From: Ewingella americana ATCC 33852
GTDB lineage: Bacteria; Pseudomonadota; Gammaproteobacteria; Enterobacterales; Enterobacteriaceae
NCBI RefSeq assembly: GCF_000735345.1
Contig: NZ_JMPJ01000066.1
Location: 186,001 to 250,000 of the forward strand
DNA: 64,000 nucleotides
Direction of reading: 5' to 3'
Part shown: positions 9,144 to 18,210 of the stretch, in pieces
Position numbering within the stretch: position 1 is the first letter of the stretch
Layout of the letters: the number at the start of each line of letters is the position of its first letter
The notes under the pieces: generated by a model
The model's database searches: none
What the model was told of the DNA's origin: nothing
Seen by the model: the letters and a program-made list of their open reading frames with translations, nothing else
Position numbers and translations under genes: made by a program

Positions 9144-10154
9144 ATGACAGACAATTATGTTGCTCAAGGGGCCAGTGGACACGGCCTGGCAACGGTTGCC
9201 GAGAATGGAGTCGTACTGGATAGTTGGTTTGCCGAAACAACCTTGCAGTCGGTGACAGAAATTTCAGAAACACGTTATCTTTCCGCCAGTGAAGCACAAA
9301 CACAATTCCAATTAGCAACGCCGGACCACGATGCTATGCGTCGGGTGCGAAGCATTACCATTCACACCACCATTGCTGATTTACGTCAGCCACCCCGCGA
9401 CCTGCATGACCTGTATCTGCGCCTGCACTTGCTCAGCCAGCGTAAGATCAAGCCGTGGCAGGCCAACCTCGCCGGTTTTACTGAATTGCTGATCGACGTG
9501 GCTTGGACCTCTCACGGACCGTGCCTGCCGGAACAGCTGAAAGAGTTGCAGAAAGTCAGCAGAAACACGCCGGGCAGGCCGACGGTGTATAGCGTTTTCA
9601 GGCTGCCGCGCATGGTCGATTATGTGCCAGCCACCGACGTCTACCTGCTCGATCCCAACAAAATCCTGCTCGGGGCTTACCTCGCACCGGGCACTTTTGT
9701 CTCCTCGGCGGGGTTCTGCAACATGAACTCCGGCACCCTCGGGCCTTGCATGGTCGAGGGGCGTATTAGCCTTGGCGCAACCATTCAGGGCGGCTCGCAC
9801 ATCGGCGGCGGCGCCTCGATTATGGGCAGCACCTCGGGCGGTGGGAAGCACGTGGTGTCGATTGGTGCGAACTGCCTGCTGGGCGCTAACTCAGGGGTAG
9901 GCATCTCGCTGGGAAATAACTGCGCGGTGGAAGCCGGCCTGTATATTACCGCCGGTCTGCCGGTGACCAAACCCGACGGCAGCAAGGTGAAAGCCATCAC
10001 GCTGTCCGGCCTGCCAAACCTGCTGTTCCGCAGAAGCGCGACCACGGGGACGGTTGAAGTGGTGGATCGCCCCGGAGAGCAAAACTTGTTATTGCCGACA
10101 TTGCATCGCTCGGGCAACAACCCGACCTATGTTCCGGATGACGTTTGGCAGTAA
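9144..10154 (+). CDS. Tetrahydrodipicolinate N-succinyltransferase-like protein, Pseudomonas/actinobacterial DapD type
   Basis: Left-handed beta-helix acyltransferase. The family (group 2 DapD) transfers succinyl from succinyl-CoA to tetrahydrodipicolinate in lysine/meso-DAP synthesis. The 336-residue protein shows the YLRLHLLSQRKIKPWQANL segment, LLGAYLAPGTFVSSAGFCN, MVEGRISLGATIQGGSHIGG, MGSTSGGG and EAGLYITAG, the pattern of P. aeruginosa DapD (about 344 residues). It does not follow the 274-residue enterobacterial DapD. It is monocistronic and convergent to folC. It may be a second, horizontally acquired enzyme or one with a changed substrate; sequence alone cannot say. Confidence 0.8.
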   Translation: MTDNYVAQGASGHGLATVAENGVVLDSWFAETTLQSVTEISETRYLSASEAQTQFQLATPDHDAMRRVRSITIHTTIADLRQPPRDLHDLYLRLHLLSQRKIKPWQANLAGFTELLIDVAWTSHGPCLPEQLKELQKVSRNTPGRPTVYSVFRLPRMVDYVPATDVYLLDPNKILLGAYLAPGTFVSSAGFCNMNSGTLGPCMVEGRISLGATIQGGSHIGGGASIMGSTSGGGKHVVSIGANCLLGANSGVGISLGNNCAVEAGLYITAGLPVTKPDGSKVKAITLSGLPNLLFRRSATTGTVEVVDRPGEQNLLLPTLHRSGNNPTYVPDDVWQ

Positions 10155-10175
10155 ATTACTGAGCGTTTAGAAGCA

Positions 10176-10212
10176 AAAACGCCCGCGGGTATCACAACCT
10201 GCGGGCGTTTTT
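10176..10212. terminator. Bidirectional terminator between the dapD-type gene and folC
   Basis: CGCCCGC arms (10180-10186 and 10201-10207) are flanked by AAAA on the left and TTTTT on the right, so it serves both convergent genes. Confidence 0.85.
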
Positions 10213-10227
10213 ATTCGGCCAAACTGT

Positions 10228-11493
10228 TTATTCAGACTCTGAGTTCAGCGCGTTCAACACCGGCGCGACGGTGAAGAATGACCCGCAGACCACGATCACA
10301 TCGCCTTCTTCAACATCACGTTTAGCGGCTTCCCAGCCCGCCAAAATATCGGCGAATTTTTGCGCCTGCGGTAAATATTGCGCGACATCTTCCGGCTTGG
10401 TGCTTCTCGGCCCGGCCTGCACTCCACAGCAATACCATTTATCAGATAAACTTTTTAAATGGCCGACAGTACCTTTAATATCTTTATTAATAAGCATGCC
10501 GATAACAAAACGATAATTTCCCTTAATTGGGAACTTGCGTAATCTTTCCGCTAAATAAGCCGCCGCGTGCGGGTTGTGCGCAACATCTAAAATAGTGGTT
10601 GGGTTATTACCAATAATTTGGAAGCGGCCCGGCAAATTGGCGTGAAGAATAACCTCTTGCAACGCAGCAGGGGTGAAACTTAATCCGCTGGCGCGCAGAG
10701 CGGCAATCGCGGTCGCCACGTTTTCCAGCGGCATTTTAGGAATGGCTAAGTCAGCCAGCTCGCCTGAGCTATCGCTGAATGACCATTTATTTTCTTCTAC
10801 GTCGAGTTGCCAATTGGCGTCGCGCTGATGGGTCACCGCGCCAATTTTCTGGGCATAGGCCAGCAGCGAAGCGGGCGCGCTCGCCTGCCCAATGATGGCA
10901 GGTTTACCGGCGCGGAAAATACCGGCTTTGATCTCGCCAATGGCCTCGGTGTCTTTGCCCAGCCAGTCTTCGTGGTCCAGCGCAACGTTGGTTATCACCG
11001 AAATATCTGGCTCGATGATATTGGTGGCATCATCGCGCCCGCCCATGCCGACTTCAATAATCGCCACATCCACCTGCGCCTGCTTCATCAGCCAGAATGC
11101 ACCCAACGTGTTGAATTCAAAAGGGGTCAGCGTGGTGTCCTGACGGGCATGGTTGATGGCAACAAAGGCGGCTACGTGCTCGCTACCGGCCAGTTCTTTA
11201 CCCTGAATACGCACGGTTTCAGTGTAATTAATCATGTGAGGCGAGCTAAACACCCCGACTTTATAGCCGGAAAGTTGCAGTGTTTTTTCCAGCGTATGGC
11301 AGGTGGTGCCTTTACCATTGGTGCCACCCACCAAAAAGATAAATGGCGCTGGTTTTAATACATCTAAAGTATTAGCCACCGCTTTAATTCTATTAAGACT
11401 CATATCTATAACTTGCGAGTGGAGACTATCAATATAGGACAGCCAGTCATGCAAATCGGAAGTTGCCTGTGGAACACCGACTTTTTCACTCAT
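10228..11493 (-). CDS. folC: Dihydrofolate synthase/folylpolyglutamate synthase (FolC family)
   Basis: Mur-ligase-family ATP-dependent enzyme that adds glutamate to dihydropteroate or to tetrahydrofolate in the cytoplasm. The 421 residues match E. coli FolC (422). Seen in order: P-loop GGTNGKGTTC near residue 57, FSSPHMINYTETVRI with the folate loop, EVGMGGRDDATN, and DHEDWLGKDTEAIGEIKAGI carrying the carbamylated lysine. In E. coli and close relatives folC sits next to accD, not here, so this is either a relocated gene or a paralogue. Monocistronic, ATG start. Confidence 0.88.
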   Translation of the reverse strand: MSEKVGVPQATSDLHDWLSYIDSLHSQVIDMSLNRIKAVANTLDVLKPAPFIFLVGGTNGKGTTCHTLEKTLQLSGYKVGVFSSPHMINYTETVRIQGKELAGSEHVAAFVAINHARQDTTLTPFEFNTLGAFWLMKQAQVDVAIIEVGMGGRDDATNIIEPDISVITNVALDHEDWLGKDTEAIGEIKAGIFRAGKPAIIGQASAPASLLAYAQKIGAVTHQRDANWQLDVEENKWSFSDSSGELADLAIPKMPLENVATAIAALRASGLSFTPAALQEVILHANLPGRFQIIGNNPTTILDVAHNPHAAAYLAERLRKFPIKGNYRFVIGMLINKDIKGTVGHLKSLSDKWYCCGVQAGPRSTKPEDVAQYLPQAQKFADILAGWEAAKRDVEEGDVIVVCGSFFTVAPVLNALNSESE

Positions 11494-11613
11494 GTTATAT
11501 TTTCCTCGGATAAGTAATCTTCAATTTTTATATTTTATAAATTCTGTAGAGCAGAAAGTTTATACAACATGTACTCCTGCCCAACAACATGAGTGAAATG
11601 TTTTCTCACAATG

Positions 11614-11648
11614 AAAAAACGCGCCCGCTGGTTTCCCCACGGGCGCGC
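11614..11648 (-). terminator. Terminator of msrA
   Basis: A long GC stem (arms 11620-11631 and 11637-11648) has its T tract on the minus strand (top-strand A run at 11614-11619), about 50 nt beyond the msrA stop. Confidence 0.85.
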
Positions 11649-11696
11649 TAATAAATTTCACATTTCGGCTTTTTCTCGCCATTTGGCGAAAAAAAA

Positions 11697-12242
11697 TCAC
11701 GGCTGTTGCAGAGATTTCACCTTGGCTGCATAGCTCTTACGCAGCTTTTGCAATTTCGGTGGGATCACCGCCAGGCAGTAGCCATTGCGCTGGCCCGCGC
11801 CGTCCCAGTAGTTCTGGTGGTAATCTTCGGCGACATAGACTTCACCCAGAGGCTCGATGGTGGTGACCACCGGCTGGCTGTTGTCAGCCTGAGCGCGCTG
11901 GATTGCGGCCTCGGCTTCGGCCTGCTGGTGCTGGTCTGCCGGGAATAAAACCGAGCGATACTGCGTGCCGACGTCGTTACCCTGACGGTTCAACTGGGTC
12001 GGATCATGAGTCACGAAATGGATATCCAGCAGGTCACCGTAGCTCAGTTTCTCTGGGTCAAAGCCAACGCGAATGGCTTCTGCATGACCCGTCGCGCCGC
12101 TGCATACTTGCTCGTAAGTTGGGTTTGGTCGGCGGCCACCGGTGTAGACACTCTCAACCGATTCGACACCAATCACGTCTTTGAAAACGGCTTCGGTACA
12201 CCAGAAACACCCACCACCGAAGACGGCATATTCGATTGTCAT
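11697..12242 (-). CDS. msrA: Peptide methionine-(S)-S-oxide reductase MsrA
   Basis: Repairs methionine-S-sulfoxide in proteins, with electrons from thioredoxin. The catalytic motif GGGCFWCTEAVF is at residues 9-20, followed by GVESVESVYTGG, HAEAIRVGFDP and DYHQNYW. At 181 residues it is the short MsrA form lacking the N-terminal extension of E. coli MsrA (212), so it may not be the orthologue of the ytfM-linked copy. AAGGAG lies 6 nt before the ATG. Own terminator. Confidence 0.93.
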   Translation of the reverse strand: MTIEYAVFGGGCFWCTEAVFKDVIGVESVESVYTGGRRPNPTYEQVCSGATGHAEAIRVGFDPEKLSYGDLLDIHFVTHDPTQLNRQGNDVGTQYRSVLFPADQHQQAEAEAAIQRAQADNSQPVVTTIEPLGEVYVAEDYHQNYWDGAGQRNGYCLAVIPPKLQKLRKSYAAKVKSLQQP

Positions 12243-12552
12243 ACAGACTCCTTCACATTGGGATACGACCTCTTATGTCATAAGACTAGTCGCTCAGCGT
12301 TCATAAAGGAATAACAACAGAAAAAGGGCGGAATGGCTGCGCGAAAAGTGCCGCGAGCTATACCCTAATTCCTCGCCAAATAAGCCACACCCTTCTTATG
12401 GATAATAACAGAGTAAAATATCAGGAAAATACTGATATTAATCGGCCGTTGCCCGTGCGATGAATGACATATATTTACACATATTCGCCGCTGATTGATT
12501 TGCCCTGTTTTTCGTGGCAACATCGCTGCAATTAATATATATGGAATTCATG
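12243..12552. other. Divergent intergenic region msrA / carbonic anhydrase
   Basis: AT-rich control region between two divergent genes. No further gene or strong hairpin is apparent; the short minus-strand frame overlapping the carbonic anhydrase start looks spurious. Confidence 0.4.
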
Positions 12553-13188
12553 ATGAAAGACGTAATTGAAGGTTTTTTAAGATTCCAAAAAGACGCATTC
12601 CCACAGCGTTCTAAGCTTTTCAAAAAGCTCGCATCTAATCAAAACCCTAAGACCCTTTTTATATCCTGCTCCGACAGCCGTTTAGTGCCGGAATTAGTCA
12701 CCCAGCGTGAGCCGGGCGAGCTGTTTGTTATTCGTAACGCAGGTAACATCGTGCCACCTTTTGGGCCGGAACCTGGCGGCGTGTCAGCCACCGTTGAGTA
12801 CGCCGTGATGGCGCTCGGCATTCGCGATATCGTGGTTTGTGGTCACTCAGACTGTGGCGCGATGACCGCCGTGGCGAACTGCTCTTGCCTCGACCACATG
12901 CCTGCCGTAGCCCACTGGCTGCGCTATGCGGATGCGGCGAAAGCCATTAACGACTCCGCCGGGCATGAAACCTCCGAAGCGCGCGTTAACGGCATGGTGC
13001 ATGAAAACGTTATTGCCCAGTTGGGGAATCTGCGCACCCACCCTTGCGTGGCGCTGGCATTAGCCAAAGGCCAAATGAATCTGCATGGCTGGGTTTATGA
13101 TATCGAGTCAGGCTCGATTGAAGCGTTCGACAGCAAGACCAAGACCTTTATCTCGCTGTCTGACAACCCTGAAGCGACGGCGACCTAA
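12553..13188 (+). CDS. Beta-class carbonic anhydrase, CynT-like
   Basis: Zinc enzyme interconverting CO2 and bicarbonate. Zinc ligands are visible in CSDSR (Cys with the Asp/Arg dyad, about residue 39) and GHSDCGAM (His and Cys, about 98-101). The protein begins [18 protein letters not shown] and continues [19 protein letters not shown], closer to E. coli CynT than to Can. The frame is open from 12514, but the ATG pair at 12550/12553 follows GGAA and matches the family start. No cynase (cynS) or cyanate transporter is nearby, so its role is probably general bicarbonate supply. Confidence 0.88.
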   Translation: MKDVIEGFLRFQKDAFPQRSKLFKKLASNQNPKTLFISCSDSRLVPELVTQREPGELFVIRNAGNIVPPFGPEPGGVSATVEYAVMALGIRDIVVCGHSDCGAMTAVANCSCLDHMPAVAHWLRYADAAKAINDSAGHETSEARVNGMVHENVIAQLGNLRTHPCVALALAKGQMNLHGWVYDIESGSIEAFDSKTKTFISLSDNPEATAT

Positions 13189-13196
13189 TACGCCGT

Positions 13197-13228
13197 TTAA
13201 TAAGTCATCCTGCAGGATGACTTATTAA
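13197..13228. repeat. Perfect 32-bp palindrome between convergent genes
   Basis: The 16 bases at 13197-13212 are exactly reverse-complementary to 13213-13228, centred on CTGCAG. It lies 8 nt after the carbonic anhydrase stop and 10 nt before the phosphoesterase stop. It probably serves as a bidirectional transcript end, though the T tract is short. Confidence 0.85.
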
Positions 13229-13238
13229 TTCAGTAGGT

Positions 13239-13994
13239 TCAACCGAGGGAGTTATTTATTAACTCCCTTGCGTAGAAATCAGGAATTTGGCTATGAATAA
13301 TGGCTGAAACGGTTTCTACCACGTTATATTCCACCGTCACAATCTCGGCTGAAATATCCCCCTCCTGCCAAGTACAAATCATATAGGTTGCCAAAGGTTC
13401 CCCCGGTTTAATTCGCCCCGTGGCTCCGGTATTGCCCATCAATAAGCTTTTGCCCTGCTCCGTCGCGAGTTGCCGAACGTAGGCGTGATGCGTATGCCCC
13501 ATCAGCATGCCGTCGGTATGATTGGCCGCGCACATCTCGGCCAGCGCGCTGGGGCTATGATCTTCATAGATATATTCATGAATGGCGTTAGCACTGGCAT
13601 GCACCAACAGCAGGCTTTTTGCCTTATCGCCTTCGCCCAGCACCACTCGGCGCTTAAAAGGTAGATCGCGCAGGTAGGCCATATTTTCGGCACTAATCGT
13701 CGCTTTACTCAGCGCGATAGCTTCTACTCGCGCGTCTCGCTCCTCCGGCGGATGTTTTGCCATTGGCGTCACCGGGCGGTCAAAAGCCACGCGGTCATCA
13801 TGATTGCCCATCACCGTGGGAATTTGGCGCTGGCGAACCAGCTCAATCACCTCGTTCGGCCAAGGGGCGAAATCTACCAAGTCGCCAAGGCAGTAAATCT
13901 CGGTGATTTGTCGCGCATCAATGTCTTCCAGCACGGCCTTTAACGCCGGCAAGTTGGCGTGAACATCACTAAATACGGCAATTTGCCTGATCAT
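13239..13994 (-). CDS. Calcineurin-like metallophosphoesterase
   Basis: Two-metal phosphoesterase of the YfcE-like (Metallophos_2) group. The 251 residues show the full motif set: SDVHAN (residues 9-14), GDLVDF, GNHDDR, then a histidine-bearing LLLVHASAN and GHTHHAY. No signal peptide, so cytoplasmic. Substrate cannot be read from sequence. It is divergent from the LysR gene at 14110, an arrangement in which the regulator sometimes controls its neighbour. Confidence 0.85.
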   Translation of the reverse strand: MIRQIAVFSDVHANLPALKAVLEDIDARQITEIYCLGDLVDFAPWPNEVIELVRQRQIPTVMGNHDDRVAFDRPVTPMAKHPPEERDARVEAIALSKATISAENMAYLRDLPFKRRVVLGEGDKAKSLLLVHASANAIHEYIYEDHSPSALAEMCAANHTDGMLMGHTHHAYVRQLATEQGKSLLMGNTGATGRIKPGEPLATYMICTWQEGDISAEIVTVEYNVVETVSAIIHSQIPDFYARELINNSLG

Positions 13995-14073
13995 TTTTTG
14001 TTTCCATTTTCCTCAAACTATCGCAATACGATGCGATCGCAGGCTGTTAACTTCAATCATCAGGATCGTTAGA

Positions 14074-14096
14074 ATAATTAGGTAAAAACTAATTAT
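14074..14096. promoter_or_regulatory. Inverted repeat upstream of the LysR gene
   Basis: ATAATTA (14074-14080) and TAATTAT (14090-14096) form a dyad with a 9-bp spacer, ending 13 nt before the LysR start in the divergent intergenic region. Size and placement fit a LysR-type site for autoregulation. AT-rich sequence lowers the weight of the match. Confidence 0.4.
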
Positions 14097-14109
14097 CAGG
14101 AGGAATGCC

Positions 14110-15027
14110 GTGGAGCTGAGACATTTACGCTACTTTATGGCGGTGGCCGACACCCTGCATTTCGCCGCAGCGGCTGAAAATCTGGATATCGCGGCACCCA
14201 CGCTGTCGGTGCAAATCAAGCAGCTGGAAGAGATGGTCGGCACGCCGCTGTTCGTGCGCACAAAACGCGCTGTTCATCTGACGCAAGCTGGGGAATTATT
14301 TCGCCACGATGCTGCCGCCACTTTGCTGCAGGCACAGCGCACGCTGGACACCGGGCTGCGCGCCGCGCGAGGTGAAATCGGTCAGGTGGCACTGGGCTAC
14401 GTCGGTTCGGCGCTGTGGTCAGGCTTGCTCGGCCAGTTAGTATGTGAATACAAGCAGCAGCGGCCGCAAATCGCGCTGCTGACCTCCGAGAGGCCGATGG
14501 TGTCGCTGCCGCAGGATTTACTCGACGGCTCGCTGGACGTGGCGCTGGTCCGTGGCCCGACGCCGCTGCCGGACGGCCTGCAAATGCGCGCCCTCCAGCG
14601 AGACAATTTCTGCCTCGCGCTGCCCGCCTCTCACCCGCTGGCGGACGCTGCCGAGCCCATTGCGCCTCAGCAGCTGGTGGGAGAAGCCTTCGTGATGGCC
14701 GAACAGACCTCAGGAATGCACGAAGTGGCGCGGCGCGGCGGCTTTTCGATTCGCCAGCAACATCCGTCGGGCGGCTTGGTGGACGTGCTGGCGCAGGTGG
14801 CATTTAACGTCGGCATCGCCGTGATCCCGGCCAGCCTCTCGCGGGTGATCTCCTTGCCGGGCGTGGTCTACCGGTCGATTCAGCCGCCGGAGATCCCCTC
14901 GGGCATTGTGATGCTGTTCCGCCAGTGGGAAAGAACCCCGGCGATTGTGAATTTCATTAGCTTTGCCGAGTCGATGCAGTTTGATGACGCCCTGATTGAG
15001 CCGCAGGGCCACCCGATAAAACCTTAA
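14110..15027 (+). CDS. LysR-family transcriptional regulator
   Basis: Winged-helix DNA-binding domain at residues 1-60 (MELRHLRYFMAVADTLHFAAAAENL, LSVQIKQLE; quoted in parts) and a C-terminal periplasmic-binding-like effector domain to residue 305. Start is GTG at 14110 with a strong AGGAGG 8 nt upstream. The next gene (acetyltransferase-like) begins 27 nt after the stop, so they may be co-transcribed. A candidate operator lies just upstream. Effector unknown. Confidence 0.88.
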   Translation: MELRHLRYFMAVADTLHFAAAAENLDIAAPTLSVQIKQLEEMVGTPLFVRTKRAVHLTQAGELFRHDAAATLLQAQRTLDTGLRAARGEIGQVALGYVGSALWSGLLGQLVCEYKQQRPQIALLTSERPMVSLPQDLLDGSLDVALVRGPTPLPDGLQMRALQRDNFCLALPASHPLADAAEPIAPQQLVGEAFVMAEQTSGMHEVARRGGFSIRQQHPSGGLVDVLAQVAFNVGIAVIPASLSRVISLPGVVYRSIQPPEIPSGIVMLFRQWERTPAIVNFISFAESMQFDDALIEPQGHPIKP

Positions 15028-15054
15028 TTCGCTATCAAGACAGAGAGAATTGCC

Positions 15055-16176
15055 ATGCCCATTACCGCGTTGAACCGTCTGGCCGATTTCCCTGCCGAGC
15101 AGTGGGACGCCATGGTGCCCGCCGGTCAGCCCTTCCAGCGTCACGCCTTTCTTTCTGCTTTGGAAGAGAGTGGTAGCATCACGCCACGCGCGGGCTGGCA
15201 GACTGAGCACCTGCTGTGGATGGAGGGCGAAAACTGTCTGGCGGCCATTCCCGGCTACCGCAAAATGCACTCCGCCGGAGAATATGTTTTCGATCAGGGA
15301 TGGGCGGAAGCCAGCGAGCGCGCGGGAATTCGCTATTATCCCAAATGGCTCGGTGCGGTGCCTTTTAGCCCGGTGACCGGCGCCCGCCTGCTGGGCGAGC
15401 CTGCCGCCGCCGCGCAGCTGCTCGACCATTTGCCAGATTACTTGGCCCAACAGCAGCTCTCCGGCGCGCATATCAACTTTACCGATGCGGGCAATCACAC
15501 GCTGTTTGCAGGTCGCAGCGAATGGCTACAGCGCACCGGATTGCAGTATCACTGGCACAATCGCGGCTACCGCGATTTTCAGGATTTCCTCGACACGCTG
15601 GCTTCGCGCAAACGCAAACAGATGCGCAAGGAGCGCGAACTGGTGGCGGCTCAGGGCTTTGAATTTGAGTGGCTGCAAGGCGCGCAGGTTACTGAAGCGC
15701 AGTGGGATTTCGTCTACACCTGCTATGCCAACACCTATCTGGTGCGCGGCCGTGCGCCTTATTTGACGCGGGAATTCTTCAGCCTGCTGGCCGAACGTAT
15801 GCCGCAAAACCTGCGATTGGTGCTCACCACCCTCGGCGGGCAGCCGGTGGCAATGGCCTTTAGTCTGGTGGACGGCGATACCTTTTATGGCCGCTACTGG
15901 GGCTGTCTGGCAGAGTTCGACCGGCTGCATTTCGAAACCTGTTTCTATCAGGGGATGGACTACGCGATTGCCAAGGGGCTGGCGCGGTTTGACGCCGGGG
16001 CGCAGGGCGAACACAAGTTGCTGCGCGGCTTTGAGCCGGTGATAACCCATTCGTGGCACCATTTACGCCACGGCGGGTTGCAGGCTGCGGTGGAGAATTT
16101 CTTGCAAGAGGAGCGCGCGGCGGTGTTGCAGTGGGAAGAGGAAGCGCGTCAGGCTCTGCCTTATCGCAAAGCCTGA
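15055..16176 (+). CDS. GNAT-fold/FemAB-like protein (peptidogalycan biosynthesis family)
   Basis: A 373-residue protein of the family often named peptidogalycan biosynthesis (PF04339 type), a double GNAT-fold relative of FemAB aminoacyl transferases. Family signs are PFQRHAFLSALEESGS near the start, the YYPKWLGAVPFSPVTGARLL segment (quoted as KWLGAVPFSPVTG), RKQMRKEREL, and the end WGCLAEFDRLHFETCFYQG followed by HKLLRGFEP. No signal peptide. True substrate is not established for the family. It follows the LysR gene on the same strand by 27 nt. Confidence 0.8.
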   Translation: MPITALNRLADFPAEQWDAMVPAGQPFQRHAFLSALEESGSITPRAGWQTEHLLWMEGENCLAAIPGYRKMHSAGEYVFDQGWAEASERAGIRYYPKWLGAVPFSPVTGARLLGEPAAAAQLLDHLPDYLAQQQLSGAHINFTDAGNHTLFAGRSEWLQRTGLQYHWHNRGYRDFQDFLDTLASRKRKQMRKERELVAAQGFEFEWLQGAQVTEAQWDFVYTCYANTYLVRGRAPYLTREFFSLLAERMPQNLRLVLTTLGGQPVAMAFSLVDGDTFYGRYWGCLAEFDRLHFETCFYQGMDYAIAKGLARFDAGAQGEHKLLRGFEPVITHSWHHLRHGGLQAAVENFLQEERAAVLQWEEEARQALPYRKA

Positions 16177-16198
16177 CGTGTAGAGTTCAAACCCAATA

Positions 16199-18031
16199 TT
16201 AATCGGTGCCGACAAAGCCCCCGGTCTGATGCTGCCACAGGCGGGCATACAGGCCGTTGTGGACCAGCAGCTCGGCGTGGGTGCCGGCTTCGACAATTTT
16301 GCCTTTCTCCAGCACCACCAGACGGTCCATTTTGACGATGGTCGACAGGCGGTGAGCAATGGCGATCACCGTTTTGCCCTGCATCAGATCTTCGAAACTT
16401 TCCTGAATCGCCGCCTCGACCTCGGAATCCAGCGCCGAGGTGGCTTCATCCAGAATCAGAATCGGCGCGTTTTTCAGCAGCACGCGGGCAATGGCAATAC
16501 GCTGGCGCTGGCCGCCGGAGAGCTTCACGCCGCGTTCGCCGACGTGGGCATCCAGCCCTGAACGGCCCTGCGGGTCATACAGCTCGGGGATAAACTCATC
16601 GGCGCGGGCGCGGTGAATCGCCTGCCAAATCTCCTCATCCGTGGCGTCCGGGCGACCATACAGCAGGTTGTCGCGAATTGAGCGATGCAGCAGCGAGGTG
16701 TCCTGAGTGATCATGCCGATTTGCGCCCGTAAGCTCTCCTGCGTGACCTGCGAAATATCCTGCTGGTCGATAGAAATCCGCCCGCCATCAATGTCATACA
16801 GGCGCAGCAGCAGGTTCACCAGCGTCGATTTACCGGCACCCGACGGCCCAATCAGACCAATCTTCTCGCCCGGACGAATATTCAGATTCAGCCCGCCAAT
16901 CACCTGACGCTCTTTGCCGTAGTTGAAATTCACCTGATCGAAACGAATCTCTCCGCTGTGAACGTCCAGCTGTTTTGCGTCCGGCTTATCACTCACTTTG
17001 ATCGGCTGGGCGATGGTCTTCAGCCCGTCCTGAACCATACCGATATTTTCGAAAATGCCGTTCACCACCCACATGATCCAGCTGGACATGTTAACGATGC
17101 GGATCACCAGCCCGGTCGCCAGCGCGATAGCCCCAACGCTAATCAGCGACTGGGTCCACAGCCACACCGCCAGACCCGTAGTGCCGACAATCAGCAGGCC
17201 GTTCATGGTGGTGATCGCCACGTCCATGCTGGTCACCACGCGGCTGGCCATCTGAGTTTTGTGGGTCTGCTCAGTAATGGCATCGCGGGCGTATTGCTGC
17301 TCGAGGTCGGTATGGGCAAACAGCTTGAGCGTGGTGATATTGGTGTAGCCGTCGACAATACAGCCCATCAGTTTGGAACGCGCCTCGGAAGACTCCACCG
17401 AGCGAGCCTTCACGCGCGGCACGAAATAGTAGAGGCAGGCGATATAGCCCAGAATCCACAGAACCAGCGGGATCATCAGCCGCCAGTCGGCTTCGGCAAA
17501 CAGCACCAAGGCGCTGGCCGCGTAAATCAGCACATGCCAGATGGCGTCCACCGCCTGCACCGCCGAGTCACGCAACGAGTTACCGGTTTGCATAATGCGT
17601 TGCGCGATGCGCCCGGCAAAATCGTTCTGGAAGAAGTTCAGACTCTGGCGCAGCACGTAGTTGTGGTTTTGCCAACGGATCATGCTGGTCATGCCCGGAC
17701 TGATCGTCTGATGCACCAGCAGGTCATGTAGCCCGAAGAATACCGGACGCAAGATCAGCGCCACCACCGCCATCCACAGCAGCTCAGGCCCGTGCAAACT
17801 GAAAAACTGCGCCGGAGGAGTGCTGTTGGTTAAATCGATAATACGGCTGAGATAGCTGAACAGCGCGACTTCGATTAATGACGCCACCAGCCCGACCACC
17901 AGCAGCGCGGCGAACATCGGCCAAACCTGACGCAAATAATAGAGATAAAAAGCGCCCACTTTGTCAGGAGGCGAGTCCGCAGGCGCTTTGCGGAAGATAT
18001 CAATAATTCGTTCAAAACGGCGGTACAACAT
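16199..18031 (-). CDS. ABC exporter, fused membrane and ATPase domains
   Basis: Half-transporter of the MsbA/multidrug type, expected to act as a homodimer in the inner membrane. Six membrane helices lie within residues 30-330; the nucleotide-binding domain follows with Walker A GPSGAGKSTL (about 400), signature LSGGQRQRIAIARVL, Walker B ILILDEATSALDSE and the switch AHRLS. Length 610. Cargo is not predictable. It converges with the acetyltransferase-like gene and diverges from the HAD phosphatase at 18211. Confidence 0.88.
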   Translation of the reverse strand: MLYRRFERIIDIFRKAPADSPPDKVGAFYLYYLRQVWPMFAALLVVGLVASLIEVALFSYLSRIIDLTNSTPPAQFFSLHGPELLWMAVVALILRPVFFGLHDLLVHQTISPGMTSMIRWQNHNYVLRQSLNFFQNDFAGRIAQRIMQTGNSLRDSAVQAVDAIWHVLIYAASALVLFAEADWRLMIPLVLWILGYIACLYYFVPRVKARSVESSEARSKLMGCIVDGYTNITTLKLFAHTDLEQQYARDAITEQTHKTQMASRVVTSMDVAITTMNGLLIVGTTGLAVWLWTQSLISVGAIALATGLVIRIVNMSSWIMWVVNGIFENIGMVQDGLKTIAQPIKVSDKPDAKQLDVHSGEIRFDQVNFNYGKERQVIGGLNLNIRPGEKIGLIGPSGAGKSTLVNLLLRLYDIDGGRISIDQQDISQVTQESLRAQIGMITQDTSLLHRSIRDNLLYGRPDATDEEIWQAIHRARADEFIPELYDPQGRSGLDAHVGERGVKLSGGQRQRIAIARVLLKNAPILILDEATSALDSEVEAAIQESFEDLMQGKTVIAIAHRLSTIVKMDRLVVLEKGKIVEAGTHAELLVHNGLYARLWQHQTGGFVGTD

Positions 18032-18210
18032 AGAGAACCTCTAAAGTTATTTAGTCAGAGCTGTCCTGCCCTGATATTTCGCCGGTGAATTGGCAGTGGT
18101 GACGTGCAACAAGCTATAAGCGTAGACCCTTTTCGGCGGCCTTTTCGTTTGACCTTTATACGATAGCTTTTATGATGAAAGTTACATTTTGAGCGCAACG
18201 AGAGGGATTT

